From Phycisphaerae bacterium (GTDB taxonomy: Bacteria; Planctomycetota; Phycisphaerae; UBA1845; CAIVHJ01): a stretch of DNA of 64,000 nucleotides. The stretch lies in the NCBI GenBank assembly GCA_022072405.1, contig JAJVHX010000001.1, positions 1-64,000 on the forward strand, read 5' to 3'. Shown here one piece after another: positions 53,986-62,917 of the stretch. The first letter of the stretch is position 1. The number at the start of each line of letters is the position of its first letter. Both the position numbers and the translations under genes were made by a program. The notes beneath the pieces were generated by a model that searched no databases, was not told where the DNA came from, and saw only the letters and a list, made by a program, of their open reading frames with translations.

Positions 53986-54684
53986 TCAGGCCGGCAGCAG
54001 CGGCTCGGTCAGTTCACCGCTGCGCAAAGCCCCCGTTGATGCGTAGCGGGTCCGCACCACCAGCCGCTGATTGCCCGCGAGACCGTTGGGAATCTCAAAG
54101 ACCAGTTTACGATCGCCATTATTCTGAATCACCTGCACCGCCGTCTCCGTCCCGCCCGGTGTGCTGATGAAGAATATGCCCTGATCCGCAGCGCCCAGGT
54201 CGCCGATTTTCAGATTCTCACCTGTGACCTGCCCGATGGAACCGGTGGTATAGACACCGCTCTGTTGGGAAGCCACATCAAAGAAATTCACCAGCAGCGG
54301 CTGTCTGGCCGGCAGGTTCAGTTTTTCAAATGTGGCTTGTGCCCGGATGGCCGAGGTCACCGCCGGATGAACCGTGGTGGAAACCCGCAACTGGCCGCCC
54401 TGACCGAAATCGAAGCGGTCGGTGATCGCGGTCATCACCTGCGACAGCCGCACGCTGAAATTGGCCAGCCCGTCGATCGTGATGCGGTCGCCATCCAGCA
54501 GGCCGTCAATCATCTCCTGAATAAACGCCAGAATCACCGCCTGAATATCTGCCGGCGATAACGTGCATTTCTGGCTGATGTTGCGGATCAGGGTATCGAG
54601 CGTCCGCGTATTTTCACTGACCGGACGCGGGTAATACTGGCCTTCCTGCAACGGATTCTGAAACACTGCATAACGAATTGCCAT
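53986..54684 (-). CDS. HU-family DNA-binding protein with DUF4469 domain
   Basis: 232 residues. Residues about 25-115 are an HU/IHF-like domain of the Bacteroidetes/Planctomycetes type (TLIRNISQKCTLSPADIQAV, IDGLLDGDRITIDGLANFSV); residues about 130-225 are the Ig-like DUF4469 domain (LVNFFDVASQQSGVYTTGSI, LVFEIPNGLAGNQRLVVRTR). A nucleoid or host-factor role is expected. Single-gene unit with its own terminator; the 380 bases upstream hold small palindromes (AGCAATTCGATTGCT at 54901) but no gene. Confidence 0.85.
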   Translation of the reverse strand: MAIRYAVFQNPLQEGQYYPRPVSENTRTLDTLIRNISQKCTLSPADIQAVILAFIQEMIDGLLDGDRITIDGLANFSVRLSQVMTAITDRFDFGQGGQLRVSTTVHPAVTSAIRAQATFEKLNLPARQPLLVNFFDVASQQSGVYTTGSIGQVTGENLKIGDLGAADQGIFFISTPGGTETAVQVIQNNGDRKLVFEIPNGLAGNQRLVVRTRYASTGALRSGELTEPLLPA

Positions 54685-55064
54685 GATCCACCCCCCTGAC
54701 TGTTGTTCGTGAATGTTCAGTCTGCCGCCCGACGCGGTCCATTATCATCCGGGCACTTATCCCTACTCACCCTGCGCACCGTGATCCGGACTGGTGATCA
54801 GATGGAAAATTGCCAAGTGTTCTGGAGAAGACCACTTGAATTTTTTTCTGTCAATCTGATAGCTCAGCGTTAGGAACATTTCGTTTAATAGGTAGTTGAT
54901 AGCAATTCGATTGCTAATTGCATCGACCTAACGCGTTCTGCGTCGATTTACCAATCGGTTGACACCCAATTCCGATGTTGATCGGACATTCAAGAAAGGC
55001 CAGAGATTGGCCCCGAGGGGGTGCTCGCCGATTTCACACACTTGGTGAACAGGAGCGCAGAATT
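54685..55064. other. Divergent intergenic region
   Basis: Between the HU-type gene (minus) and the secreted protein (plus). It contains the palindrome AGCAATTCGATTGCT (54901) and an imperfect hairpin ATCGACCTAACGCGTTCTGC then GTCGAT (about 54923-54948). These could be operators or a leader structure; I see no sigma-70-type promoter I would defend. Confidence 0.35.
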
Positions 55065-55628
55065 ATGCTTTCGAAATTTATTAATCTAATGTCGATTGTT
55101 TTTCTAACTAACGCCATGTGGGTTATGAATGCACTAGCCAATCCACCAGAAATGTATGCCGTTGAGTATAAGATTCATGCGGATCCCTATGATTTCAACT
55201 CCGATGTCATTCTATCCATGACTTTAGGGTTATCGCTGGTCGATGACTTAGGAAACAATAACTTGGAATGGAGCATTGACCAGATATTGATCACCGAATA
55301 CGAAAATCAAGAACCGGTTAAAGAATGGACCGATACTAATCCCACTTTGGGCACGTGGACAGTTGAACATACTGATGTGGATCATCCTACGCCTGGAGAA
55401 TTTATTAATCCGCCAGACCTTACTGGTACAGCGAGCCCTTCAGGAAATTACAATGATCTTGAGTATGATTTTTCGGCTTCCAGCAGCAATCTGCTCACGG
55501 CTGGAACAGGAATTTCAATTAGATATTCAACGGAGGCCACATTTTCATTTGTTGAGAACATGCGCACGCTCGCTGCAGCCGAAGAAGAAGAGCCGGTTGA
55601 AGTAGATCAAGGGGAAACTTCATCATAA
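55065..55628 (+). CDS. Secreted protein, unknown
   Basis: From ATG 55065 (AGGAG ten bases upstream) 187 residues. Signal peptide MLSKFINLMSIVFLTNAMWV...ALA, cut before NPPE. The mature part is acidic and beta-rich (MYAVEYKIHADPYDFNSDVI, EWSIDQILITEYENQEPVKE) and ends with an acidic Glu-rich tail. AT-rich. No catalytic motif. It is convergent, by 13 bases, with the kinase gene. Confidence 0.65.
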   Translation: MLSKFINLMSIVFLTNAMWVMNALANPPEMYAVEYKIHADPYDFNSDVILSMTLGLSLVDDLGNNNLEWSIDQILITEYENQEPVKEWTDTNPTLGTWTVEHTDVDHPTPGEFINPPDLTGTASPSGNYNDLEYDFSASSSNLLTAGTGISIRYSTEATFSFVENMRTLAAAEEEEPVEVDQGETSS

Positions 55629-55641
55629 ATTAGGTGTTGAA

Positions 55642-57570
55642 CTAAGGACTTAATCTGGTCGTATTACGGCGCCCAATAAGTACGCTATTGGATTTATTGG
55701 CTTTATCAAGTAATACGATGTCTGCTAGTCTGGCGGTTATTGGTTGATCTGAGGTAACGTTTTTAATCAGACGATCGGATCGCTCAATCCATTCAAGAGC
55801 GATCCGATCGTCATTGGGAGTGTTCTTGGATATATACCAGGAAGCTAGATGATTATAACTGAACAATATATCAATATATTGATTTAATGATGTTGGGTTA
55901 GAATCGTATAACTTCAAGTATATATCATACTCTGCAAGATAATTAAGTTCTGCCTGATCAGCATTATTTATGTGCCGATAAGCCTTGCCAAGTACGGCGT
56001 GTACATTGGCTAATTCTCTCCATAATGAAGTATTCGAATTATCTACCCGGGCCAATTGTCTGCGAATCGAAATTGATTTCTCGTATTCTACTATTGCCTC
56101 ATTCCATTCGCCCTTTGCGGCAAGTATCTGACCATTAATCCAATTTGAAAAACCTTTCAGACGCTGCCACTCCGCGTCATGACCATATACGCTTATTAAA
56201 CGATCAACCAGTTGACCAGCTGCTTGCGCGTGCTCCTGAGCCGATGAAATCTGCCGTTGATCCAAATAAATTTGGGCCTGTTGAAGATGGGCCTCAAAGT
56301 CAAAGCGGGCAATCAAGGGATCAAATGAAGATAGGGCGGCGATTTTATTGGCTGTTTCGAACATGATCAACGCTTCATCAACACGCCCTTCATCACGAGC
56401 GGTACTACCTAAACGGGTCTGAGCTCCCATTCTCAGTCCGGCCTGGGCAATTTCTGCAATATGCTCCGCACGTTGCCAAAAAACAGAAATTGTTATTAGT
56501 GCCGAAATCATAATCAAGCTGATCAGCAAGGTGGTTAATACCAATATTCGATGCTTTTGTAGTGCTTTCTTAAGCAAATAAAATTGCTGCGATTGACGTG
56601 CGTATACCGCCTCGTTGTTCAAATATCTGCGCAGGTCATCAATTAACGCAGCGACTGATTGATAGCGATGGTGTTTTTCCTTCGCCAGCGTATGTTGGAC
56701 AATCGCTTCCAGATCAGCACTGATCTCTTTCGTGCTAAATCGACCGGGAGAATTACTTTCTTTCAGTCGCTGATGCAAAGGAGCAGGTTCTTGGTGAATG
56801 ATATTCCAGAATACTTGGGATATTTCTCCCGAAACTTGATAAGGAAATTCTCCTGTAAGCAATTCATAAAACACAATGCCCAGCGAATAGATATCGGATC
56901 GCGTATCAACAGTTTCTTTGCTGGGCCATACTTCTTCAGGATTCAGGTAAGGAAGCGTACCTAATACCTGTCCGGGCAGCGTATGAGTGCTATCCGCCGA
57001 TTGCAGTAATTTCTTAGCTAAACCAAAATCAAGAATACGGGCTTGTCGTTCGGTATCAACAATCATGTTGGTCGGCTTCAGGTCACGGTGCAGGATACCT
57101 TGCTGATGAGCATAGTTTACAGCCTCGCAGACTTGAATGAATAATTCTATGGTATCACTTAACGAGAGCGCGTTGACATAGCAGTAATCATCGATAGACA
57201 AGCCCTCGATATATTCCATCGTATAGAACAATCGATCGCGCGCCAGCCCGCCATGGTATAAGGTAACAATGTGCGGGTGGCGTAATTGTGATATTATTTC
57301 TATTTCCTGTGAGAAGCGGCTCCGTTGATCGGAAGAAGTGTAGGAGCCCTTCTGTAGTACTTTTATGGCAACCATGCGTTGGGTATGAGTATGGAATGCC
57401 TGATAAACAAACCCCTGTCCTCCTTCATGAACAATTTCTGTAAATTCGTAGTCTGGAAATAATACCCTCAACGTTTCAATTTGGATTATAGCGTCATGCA
57501 GCAAAGAGCAGGGCGGTTCAGGAACATTTGCACTGACATCGTTCTTTTTTAGGATCTCCACGTGATGCAT
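55642..57570 (-). CDS. Membrane Ser/Thr protein kinase (Hanks type) with external TPR-like domain
   Basis: 642 residues. Kinase domain about 42-320: glycine loop IVHEGGQGFVYQA, Lys in VAIKVLQ, HRDLKPTN (catalytic Asp), DFGLAKK (Mg-binding Asp), APE-like LNPEEVWPS, DIYSLGIVFYELLTGEFPY. Then one membrane helix (ILVLTTLLISLIMISALITISVF, about 348-370) and a helical TPR-like sensor to the end. It follows an ECF sigma gene by 50 bases on the same strand, the ECF-STK pairing known from planctomycetes, in which the kinase controls the sigma factor or its targets. AT-rich. Confidence 0.92.
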   Translation of the reverse strand: MHHVEILKKNDVSANVPEPPCSLLHDAIIQIETLRVLFPDYEFTEIVHEGGQGFVYQAFHTHTQRMVAIKVLQKGSYTSSDQRSRFSQEIEIISQLRHPHIVTLYHGGLARDRLFYTMEYIEGLSIDDYCYVNALSLSDTIELFIQVCEAVNYAHQQGILHRDLKPTNMIVDTERQARILDFGLAKKLLQSADSTHTLPGQVLGTLPYLNPEEVWPSKETVDTRSDIYSLGIVFYELLTGEFPYQVSGEISQVFWNIIHQEPAPLHQRLKESNSPGRFSTKEISADLEAIVQHTLAKEKHHRYQSVAALIDDLRRYLNNEAVYARQSQQFYLLKKALQKHRILVLTTLLISLIMISALITISVFWQRAEHIAEIAQAGLRMGAQTRLGSTARDEGRVDEALIMFETANKIAALSSFDPLIARFDFEAHLQQAQIYLDQRQISSAQEHAQAAGQLVDRLISVYGHDAEWQRLKGFSNWINGQILAAKGEWNEAIVEYEKSISIRRQLARVDNSNTSLWRELANVHAVLGKAYRHINNADQAELNYLAEYDIYLKLYDSNPTSLNQYIDILFSYNHLASWYISKNTPNDDRIALEWIERSDRLIKNVTSDQPITARLADIVLLDKANKSNSVLIGRRNTTRLSP

Positions 57571-57620
57571 TCTAAGATTCTCTTAAGCTTAATTGTGTGC
57601 TGACGCTGCGGGTGTGCAGA

Positions 57621-58343
57621 TTACTCCTGGTTCACCTGGCTGGTGACCGGGTCGAGCATAAAAGCATCGCTGAAAAATTTTTCTGGTGATCCGAGATAAT
57701 TACGTAATTGTTGCCGGCCGGTGGCTAATAAGCTCATGATGGCCCAGATTGATTTGCCCATGACTCTCGCAATTTCTTCCCGTGACTTACCCTCAATATG
57801 AAATAGCCGTATGGCCTCTTGTCGGTTATCGGGCAATTTTGACAAGGCGTGGTTTACTGCTGCAACGATCTCCTGGGCAGCAGTAATCCTGCTCGGGGTT
57901 GAGTATTGACTGGAGACGAATGAGAACAATTCTACGAATGAATCACGCGAATTGCGCTGATACATCGGTTGCATTACATGATGTCCGCCGCGTTTTAGTG
58001 AATTGGCTGATCTGATAGCATCATACAACTTGTTTTTAGCTGTGGTGTATAGCCAGCTGCGTGTTAGCGGGATAACCGACGTAGGAACTTCTTTACGGCT
58101 ATGAATCGCAGCCGTCCAGACTTCCTGTAAAATATCTTCCGGGGAAATATAACTACGATGACGAGGCGGTATCCGACCTGTAATATAATTAAGTAATTCG
58201 GGTCCGAATATTTCTATTTCGCGCAATAATTGTTCCGCGTCAGGTATTTCTATCATATCTGATGAGTAGCAAGAATAATCCAAATGAGGCACCGATTCAG
58301 CGGCTTGAATTGCAGACTGGCACGAGGAGATCAACTTATCCAT
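57621..58343 (-). CDS. ECF-type RNA polymerase sigma factor
   Basis: 240 residues. Region 2 about 45-115 (ISPEDILQEVWTAAIHSRKE, RSWLYTTAKNKLYDAIRSAN), region 4 about 155-215 (ALSKLPDNRQEAIRLFHIEG, KSREEIARVMGKSIWAIMSL, a helix-turn-helix). There is no anti-sigma gene; the partner is the kinase directly downstream. The first 30 residues may be a regulatory extension, or the gene may start at Met30. Confidence 0.92.
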   Translation of the reverse strand: MDKLISSCQSAIQAAESVPHLDYSCYSSDMIEIPDAEQLLREIEIFGPELLNYITGRIPPRHRSYISPEDILQEVWTAAIHSRKEVPTSVIPLTRSWLYTTAKNKLYDAIRSANSLKRGGHHVMQPMYQRNSRDSFVELFSFVSSQYSTPSRITAAQEIVAAVNHALSKLPDNRQEAIRLFHIEGKSREEIARVMGKSIWAIMSLLATGRQQLRNYLGSPEKFFSDAFMLDPVTSQVNQE

Positions 58344-58793
58344 AACAGTATTAGTCCCTTAGTTTGATAGAGGTGGAAAAGTTATCTCAAAATCACTTAT
58401 ACCGCATTCTGATTACCGGAAAATTCATGGCCCACTACTTTCAGCGAATCACGAGTTTTCCCCTTCAGAAGGGGTGTCAGCCATTCATCATTCTGTTTCC
58501 CTATGATAATGATTATACCTGCCTAATCAAAAATAATGCGCTAAATTACGGTCAGCTCAGCTGCTATATTAACGGCTATAAGTGAGGCTAAAAGAACCAT
58601 AACTCACTATTTCATAATAAATAGTAACTATTTTGGATCGATCTGACGATGGGCTCGCCTGCGGGTTATGGTTGTAACTCGTTTGGTAATATGCCTTGGA
58701 ATAACCAGCAACGCATGATCTAGGGTAGATCATTTTTCAGGTGTAAGGAGAAATGCCGGCGCAGGAAAATCGTTTGATAGGTACGTGGAAATT
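58344..58793. other. Intergenic region, small hairpin only
   Basis: About 450 bases between the ECF sigma gene and cheX. CCCCTTCAGAAGGGG (58459-58473) is a short hairpin without a T run. It must hold the promoter of the sigma-kinase unit, but no consensus stands out. Confidence 0.4.
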
Positions 58794-59285
58794 CTAACCG
58801 ATTGGTTGAATTGCGCGGTGACGCATGGCGAGATTGACGCCCAACTCAAAGTATCCGACATCTGTGCGGCAAGGAATAAAATACTGCGACGATCCCCCAA
58901 CAGAGCCACCAAAGGCTACGCGATGTTTTTCCCCAATGACCACACTGGGCAAGGAGATACCCAGTGATAATCCCTTGAAACGGGATTTAGCATTTCCAAC
59001 TATCATATTGGTTATTTCGCCAATAGCGTCTATGACATCAGGGTGATCGATGGTCAATTCGGTACCAGTGAATGCTGATGCAATCCGGCAAGCAACTTCA
59101 TGAGGCATTGATAATACTACCGTACCATCAGCATCTCCTACTATTCCTATGATCCCGGACACCCGGTAGGCCATTTCATTTTTAGGTTTCGGTGCTGGTT
59201 CGTAAACCTGCACGTCTAATTTTGTCATTGCTTTGAACACGTTATGAATAGGCACCGTAAATGGATTGACATTGATTGATTCCAT
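58794..59285 (-). CDS. cheX: CheX-like CheY-P phosphatase
   Basis: 163 residues from ATG 59285. The CheC/CheX signature ExxN is present in DVIDAIGEITNMIVGNAKSR (Glu and Asn of the phosphatase helix). The N-terminus MESINVNPFTVPIHNVFKAM matches CheX. It dephosphorylates a CheY-type receiver. No chemotaxis or flagellar gene is near; instead it follows a LuxR-type HTH gene by 57 bases. Confidence 0.88.
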   Translation of the reverse strand: MESINVNPFTVPIHNVFKAMTKLDVQVYEPAPKPKNEMAYRVSGIIGIVGDADGTVVLSMPHEVACRIASAFTGTELTIDHPDVIDAIGEITNMIVGNAKSRFKGLSLGISLPSVVIGEKHRVAFGGSVGGSSQYFIPCRTDVGYFELGVNLAMRHRAIQPIG

Positions 59286-59342
59286 GATCCTGATTCCTAA
59301 CGCTTTTCGCTGATATGATATGCCAGAATTGCTCATCAATTA

Positions 59343-59636
59343 TTAAATGTGGTAGGCAACCTGGCTGGTCAGTTCGGGTGGTGACTCTAATAACCTCAAG
59401 ATCAAAATGCTCAGTAACTCAGAGCGGCTATTGACATTGCATTTAAGGAAGATGTTTCTTATATGAGCACGTACTGTAGGAACGGCGATACTTAATTCGC
59501 GTGCAATATGGTAAGTTGACGCAGTATAGACCAGTCGTTCTATGATTTCAGCCTGACGTACTGAAAGATCCAGCGTATCGATCACGGCTTTTAATTTGTA
59601 ATGTACAATAACCATGTAATTTAAATGATGAATCAC
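59343..59636 (-). CDS. Stand-alone LuxR/GerE-type HTH protein
   Basis: 97 residues, only the DNA-binding domain: LSVRQAEIIERLVYTASTYH, IARELSIAVPTVRAHIRNIF, LKCNVNSRSELLSI. There is no receiver domain. In operon with cheX, it may act with a separate receiver protein whose phosphate CheX removes (inference). Confidence 0.88.
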   Translation of the reverse strand: MIHHLNYMVIVHYKLKAVIDTLDLSVRQAEIIERLVYTASTYHIARELSIAVPTVRAHIRNIFLKCNVNSRSELLSILILRLLESPPELTSQVAYHI

Positions 59637-59684
59637 GCCCAGTCGATTCTGAGTTTATATACGAGATCTGGCTGGAGGTGAGCC

Positions 59685-59903
59685 ATGGCAGTATCAAATA
59701 TTTTTGTAAAAATGCTCGATGTTATTTCGTACTCAGGCTGGGAAGACTGGTGCCTTTTTAGATCAATATCTGTTTATGGATCGCCGGGAACCTGTCGCCC
59801 TTTAACTTGCGGATTACTCGCAGCCCAGCGTCGAGGACCGTCGATGACATTACCTCGCCTGCAAGCCTCGCCGGGAAAGGAGTTTGTAACAAATCAGGCT
59901 TGA
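59685..59903 (+). CDS. Weak candidate small gene
   Basis: 72 residues behind an unusually good ribosome-binding site (GGAGGTGA, three bases before ATG 59685). The composition of the second half is not clearly protein-like, and I know no homologue. Divergent from the LuxR-type gene. Listed only because of the initiation signal. The 330 bases after it to 60232 hold nothing I recognise. Confidence 0.25.
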   Translation: MAVSNIFVKMLDVISYSGWEDWCLFRSISVYGSPGTCRPLTCGLLAAQRRGPSMTLPRLQASPGKEFVTNQA

Positions 59904-60232
59904 GCAACTCAAGTTGTTTTGGTGTTCATTTAAGGGGTGATTGCTGTTATTCCACAGAATTATTAGCAGGTACTCAAGTTGAATATCGGAAATGGAGTTA
60001 AGTCGCCCTTCGCCGTCGGGCCGGAGCGACCTGCTTCTCCTGCACCGAATCATATTTTCGATATTGTACATTCAAGGATAGATGGTAAGGCATTTAGCTG
60101 CCATTATCGGACAGCTCCGTCGATTCGATCTAGCTTCAGGTGACAATTCAAAGACGACCAAAGCAACCCCGTGATTTCGCCGATGCGAAACCAGATGGAT
60201 TGCTGCCCCGATCCCGTTAGTGAGGAATATCC

Positions 60233-61516
60233 ATGTCCCTGCCGGTCATTGATCCTGAAGTGCGCTTTGCCTGCGGCACCTGTACGGCGTGTTGCGACCA
60301 GCCATGGCGCACCCTGATCGAGCTGGACAAAATTCCCGCCATTGAGCAGCACGACTTCAGCGCTTACCCGCAATTGCGCGATAAAGAATATTTCACTCCC
60401 GCCACGGATCATCCGGAACGCTATGCGGTACTGGCCAAGGGTGAGGGAACGCGCTGCCTCTTTCTCGATCGCGACGGACTCTGCATTATTCACAAGGAAC
60501 TGGGAGCAGCCGCCAAACCACACATGTGTCGGCAGTTTCCCTACCTGCCGGTCCGCTGGAATGACCAGTGGCAGGTATCAGCCAATTACGGCTGCCCTTC
60601 CGTGCAGGAACGGCGCGGCCCGGAACTGACTTCCCAGGCGGAGGACATCTCCCGTCTATTGCCAGTATTGTCCTCGGCTGCGCCAGCGACATCCGTACCG
60701 CTGGGCGCATCCATTCGCGTGTCGATACCGGTCGTTGCCGCGCTGCAGGAACGGATATTGCAACTATGGTCGAACGATTCCGCCGATTCCATCTGGACGA
60801 TATTCGCCCAGTGGCTGGCACTATTGCTGAACGTTGGCCGGTTTTCTCAGCAGCAACCGGATAGCGAAGCGGAACTGTTCGAAAAATTAACCCAGGAGAC
60901 GACCTGGCTTGATTATTCCTCTTTTGGTGAAATGCGGCCCTACACGCGACAGATGGAGATCGCGTTTCCGGTGCGGATGCTCTTTGCCGCCAATCTCTAC
61001 TCCGATACGGTTCCGGCGGAGGCGCTGGCTTCGATCAGTTTCTGGCAACGGCTGACCATGGTCCCGCGTCTCATGTCGCTGGCTCGTCTGCAGGGGGCCT
61101 ACGCCTCCCACATGCTTAATCAGTTGATTCAGGTGGAGCGGGTCTGGCGCGACCCGACGGAACTGAACCTGTCGCCGGCTGCGGTGTCGCTGTACAAGCG
61201 TTATTTCCGCTCGCGGATTCGGCAGGGTTATGGCCTGGGTCGCGGGCTGAGTCTGGCGGCTGCGCTCCACCAGCACATTCTGGATTATAACGCTCTGCAC
61301 TTCTTCGCCCGGGTGCTGGCTCAGTCTGCGGAACGACCGGATGATGATCATATCTGGCGACGTGCGCTGACCCTGGTGGAATTTCATCTGGCCAACCAGC
61401 ACCGGCTCTACGAAAAGACCATGAAAAAGTGGTTTTACGGCCAGCTCAACAATATCTTCAATATCTGGGGCAGTCTGCGGATGTTCTCACCGGCGGGAAA
61501 AACAGTTTCAGTTTGA
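60233..61516 (+). CDS. YkgJ/FliB-type cysteine-cluster protein
   Basis: 427 residues. The N-terminal Cys cluster is FACGTCTACC (13-22) ... CLFLDRDGLCIIHKELG (75-91) ... CRQFPYLPV ... YGCPS, the zinc or Fe-S-binding pattern of the YkgJ family, related to flagellin lysine methylase FliB. The rest is helical and specific to this group. The function of YkgJ proteins is open. Its last 54 codons and 50 bases beyond the stop are duplicated at 62918-63132. Confidence 0.8.
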   Translation: MSLPVIDPEVRFACGTCTACCDQPWRTLIELDKIPAIEQHDFSAYPQLRDKEYFTPATDHPERYAVLAKGEGTRCLFLDRDGLCIIHKELGAAAKPHMCRQFPYLPVRWNDQWQVSANYGCPSVQERRGPELTSQAEDISRLLPVLSSAAPATSVPLGASIRVSIPVVAALQERILQLWSNDSADSIWTIFAQWLALLLNVGRFSQQQPDSEAELFEKLTQETTWLDYSSFGEMRPYTRQMEIAFPVRMLFAANLYSDTVPAEALASISFWQRLTMVPRLMSLARLQGAYASHMLNQLIQVERVWRDPTELNLSPAAVSLYKRYFRSRIRQGYGLGRGLSLAAALHQHILDYNALHFFARVLAQSAERPDDDHIWRRALTLVEFHLANQHRLYEKTMKKWFYGQLNNIFNIWGSLRMFSPAGKTVSV

Positions 61517-61658
61517 ATGTTGCGGCCGACCCCCGCGTAGGCCGATATGATCCGGATTCAGGACGGTAACCAAAAAGCTGACGGTTGCTGAAGCAGTTCA
61601 ATGTTTATTGTAGCGGGTGGTTCTGGGTCATGGCTGTATCTGCCCAGGCAATACACCA

Positions 61659-61678
61659 CACGGCTCATAGAGCCGTGG
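61659..61678. repeat. Perfect hairpin repeat (family E), second copy
   Basis: CACGGCTCATAGAGCCGTGG, identical to 44369-44388, with similar flanks (CACA...CACACC here, CCCG...CGCACC there). Confidence 0.7.
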
Positions 61679-61963
61679 CACACCAGCAGTAGGCGATCAC
61701 TTGCTCTGCAACAGTGAACAGTCGCTTCCGGTATGGGTGGCAGAAAATTCTAATGACCTGGAATAATCCGTTTCGCACCATCGAACGACAGTTGGGTTAA
61801 CGCACAATCAGTCGCCAGACTCATGGCAATGGAAATTTGCTTCCGTAGTCAGTTCAAGCAGACGTCACTGCATAAAACGCTCGATCACCCCAGTTGTTGG
61901 CGTTGTGGTCTGTATTAACGTTCTTTTCTTCACAGTGGAGAAAGAACTGGTGTACTGATCTAA

Positions 61964-62125
61964 TTATTGGTTTTCTGGGTCTGCTTTGAATCTCTTGTTA
62001 CCGGTCAGCGAGCGGCAAATACTGGCCCATGCAACCACGCATCCACTTATCTGGGCAGTGGTAACTTGCACCAACGGAGATATTAAAATTAAAAGGCCAC
62101 TATAAATTACAATTGCATTAATCAT
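61964..62125 (-). CDS. Weak candidate small membrane peptide
   Basis: 53 residues beginning MINAIVIYSGLLILISPLVQ, a plausible membrane helix, with AGGGG just before ATG 62125, then a Cys-containing polar tail. Divergent from the RiPP-like precursor at 62232. Could be chance; apart from this and the family E hairpin I see nothing in 61568-62231. Confidence 0.25.
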   Translation of the reverse strand: MINAIVIYSGLLILISPLVQVTTAQISGCVVAWASICRSLTGNKRFKADPENQ

Positions 62126-62231
62126 TTACCCCTATTTTCTTCGCGTATACATACAAGAGACTGCATCTGACTAAAAATTTATTGTATAAATGGAGTATTG
62201 CAGGCAAACCACCAAAATCAGGAGATTGATC

Positions 62232-62480
62232 ATGCCCCGTCCCATTCGAATTTTAACTCTGAAAAAGGAAACACTACGAACGCTTATGGATTCATCTCTG
62301 AATCGGGTCCAGGGCGGAAGTGCACATCAGCAAACACAGGGCACATTTGTTTTTTGCTGTTTGTCTGAAGCACTGTCCCGTCTATCAACTACTCTTCAAC
62401 CTAGAGCTACTTCAGTCGTTGGACCGTCTGGTTTTTGTCCTAGCGATCGGAAAACCAATCCGTGTCCAACCAAGCCGTAA
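62232..62480 (+). CDS. RiPP (lanthipeptide-like) precursor peptide with double-glycine leader
   Basis: 82 residues from ATG 62232, with AGGAG seven bases upstream. The leader IRILTLKKETLRTLMDSSLN then RVQGG (about 5-29) has the LTLxKETLRxL...VxGG wording of class I lanthipeptide-type leaders in several phyla. Cleavage after Gly29 would release a 53-residue core rich in Ser and Thr with four cysteines (two adjacent, near core residues 13-14). No LanB, LanC, LanM, protease or transporter gene is in the window. The core composition is less typical than the leader, so a frameshifted or relic precursor is possible. Confidence 0.6.
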   Translation: MPRPIRILTLKKETLRTLMDSSLNRVQGGSAHQQTQGTFVFCCLSEALSRLSTTLQPRATSVVGPSGFCPSDRKTNPCPTKP

Positions 62481-62569
62481 TCTGAATTCTATTGATGCTC
62501 GCATGGCTAATGTCGCATGCGTGAATCTGCCGATATTTTTCTGGTACGGGATTGGCAGGAGGTCTATCC

Positions 62570-62917
62570 ATGCGACCCAATGGAAATACGGCAGAGCTGG
62601 AATGGCGTAGGTGGCAGGCCATTGCCTTGCTGGAGCAGGGCATGTGGCTGGCCCAGGTGACCAGAGCGATCGGGACCACGCGGACTCCGTGACTCGGTGG
62701 AAGAGTGGCTCGGAAGCGGGAGGCCAGCCAGCCTTGGCGAGCAGGACCCATCCGGGCATGCCGCCGAGATTGACGGATCACGGCAACATTGGATGCGGGT
62801 GTTCGTCTTGAATCGAGGTGTTCGCCAGAACGGCTATGTGACCGAGGGTGTGGACGCTGGAGAGGATGGCCGAGGTAGTCGAGAAGCAATATGACGTGAG
62901 CAACCATCCAGGCCACG
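62570..62917 (+). pseudogene. IS630-family transposase N-terminal remnant with frameshifts
   Basis: Begins at ATG 62570 behind AGGAGG. Frame 1 reads MRPNGNTAELEWRRWQAIAL, LEQGMWLAQVTRAIG (HTH); a second frame continues VTRWKSGSEAGGQPALASRT, HPGMPPRLTD; a third gives GVRQNGYVTE; the last gives TLERMAEVVEKQYDVSNHPG and HVW. These follow each other in the order of an IS630-type transposase N-terminus, so at least three frameshifts have occurred. The DDE catalytic part is missing; the sequence changes at 62918 into a copy of the YkgJ-type gene's 3' end. Confidence 0.8.

Noticed and set aside
58364-58585. 73-codon plus-strand frame in the gap after the ECF gene
   Set aside because: No ribosome-binding site fitting its start; composition close to random AT-rich DNA.
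62320-62610. Alternative frame overlapping the RiPP-like precursor
   Set aside because: Starts inside the core and runs into the transposase remnant; lacks the leader signature and a ribosome-binding site.
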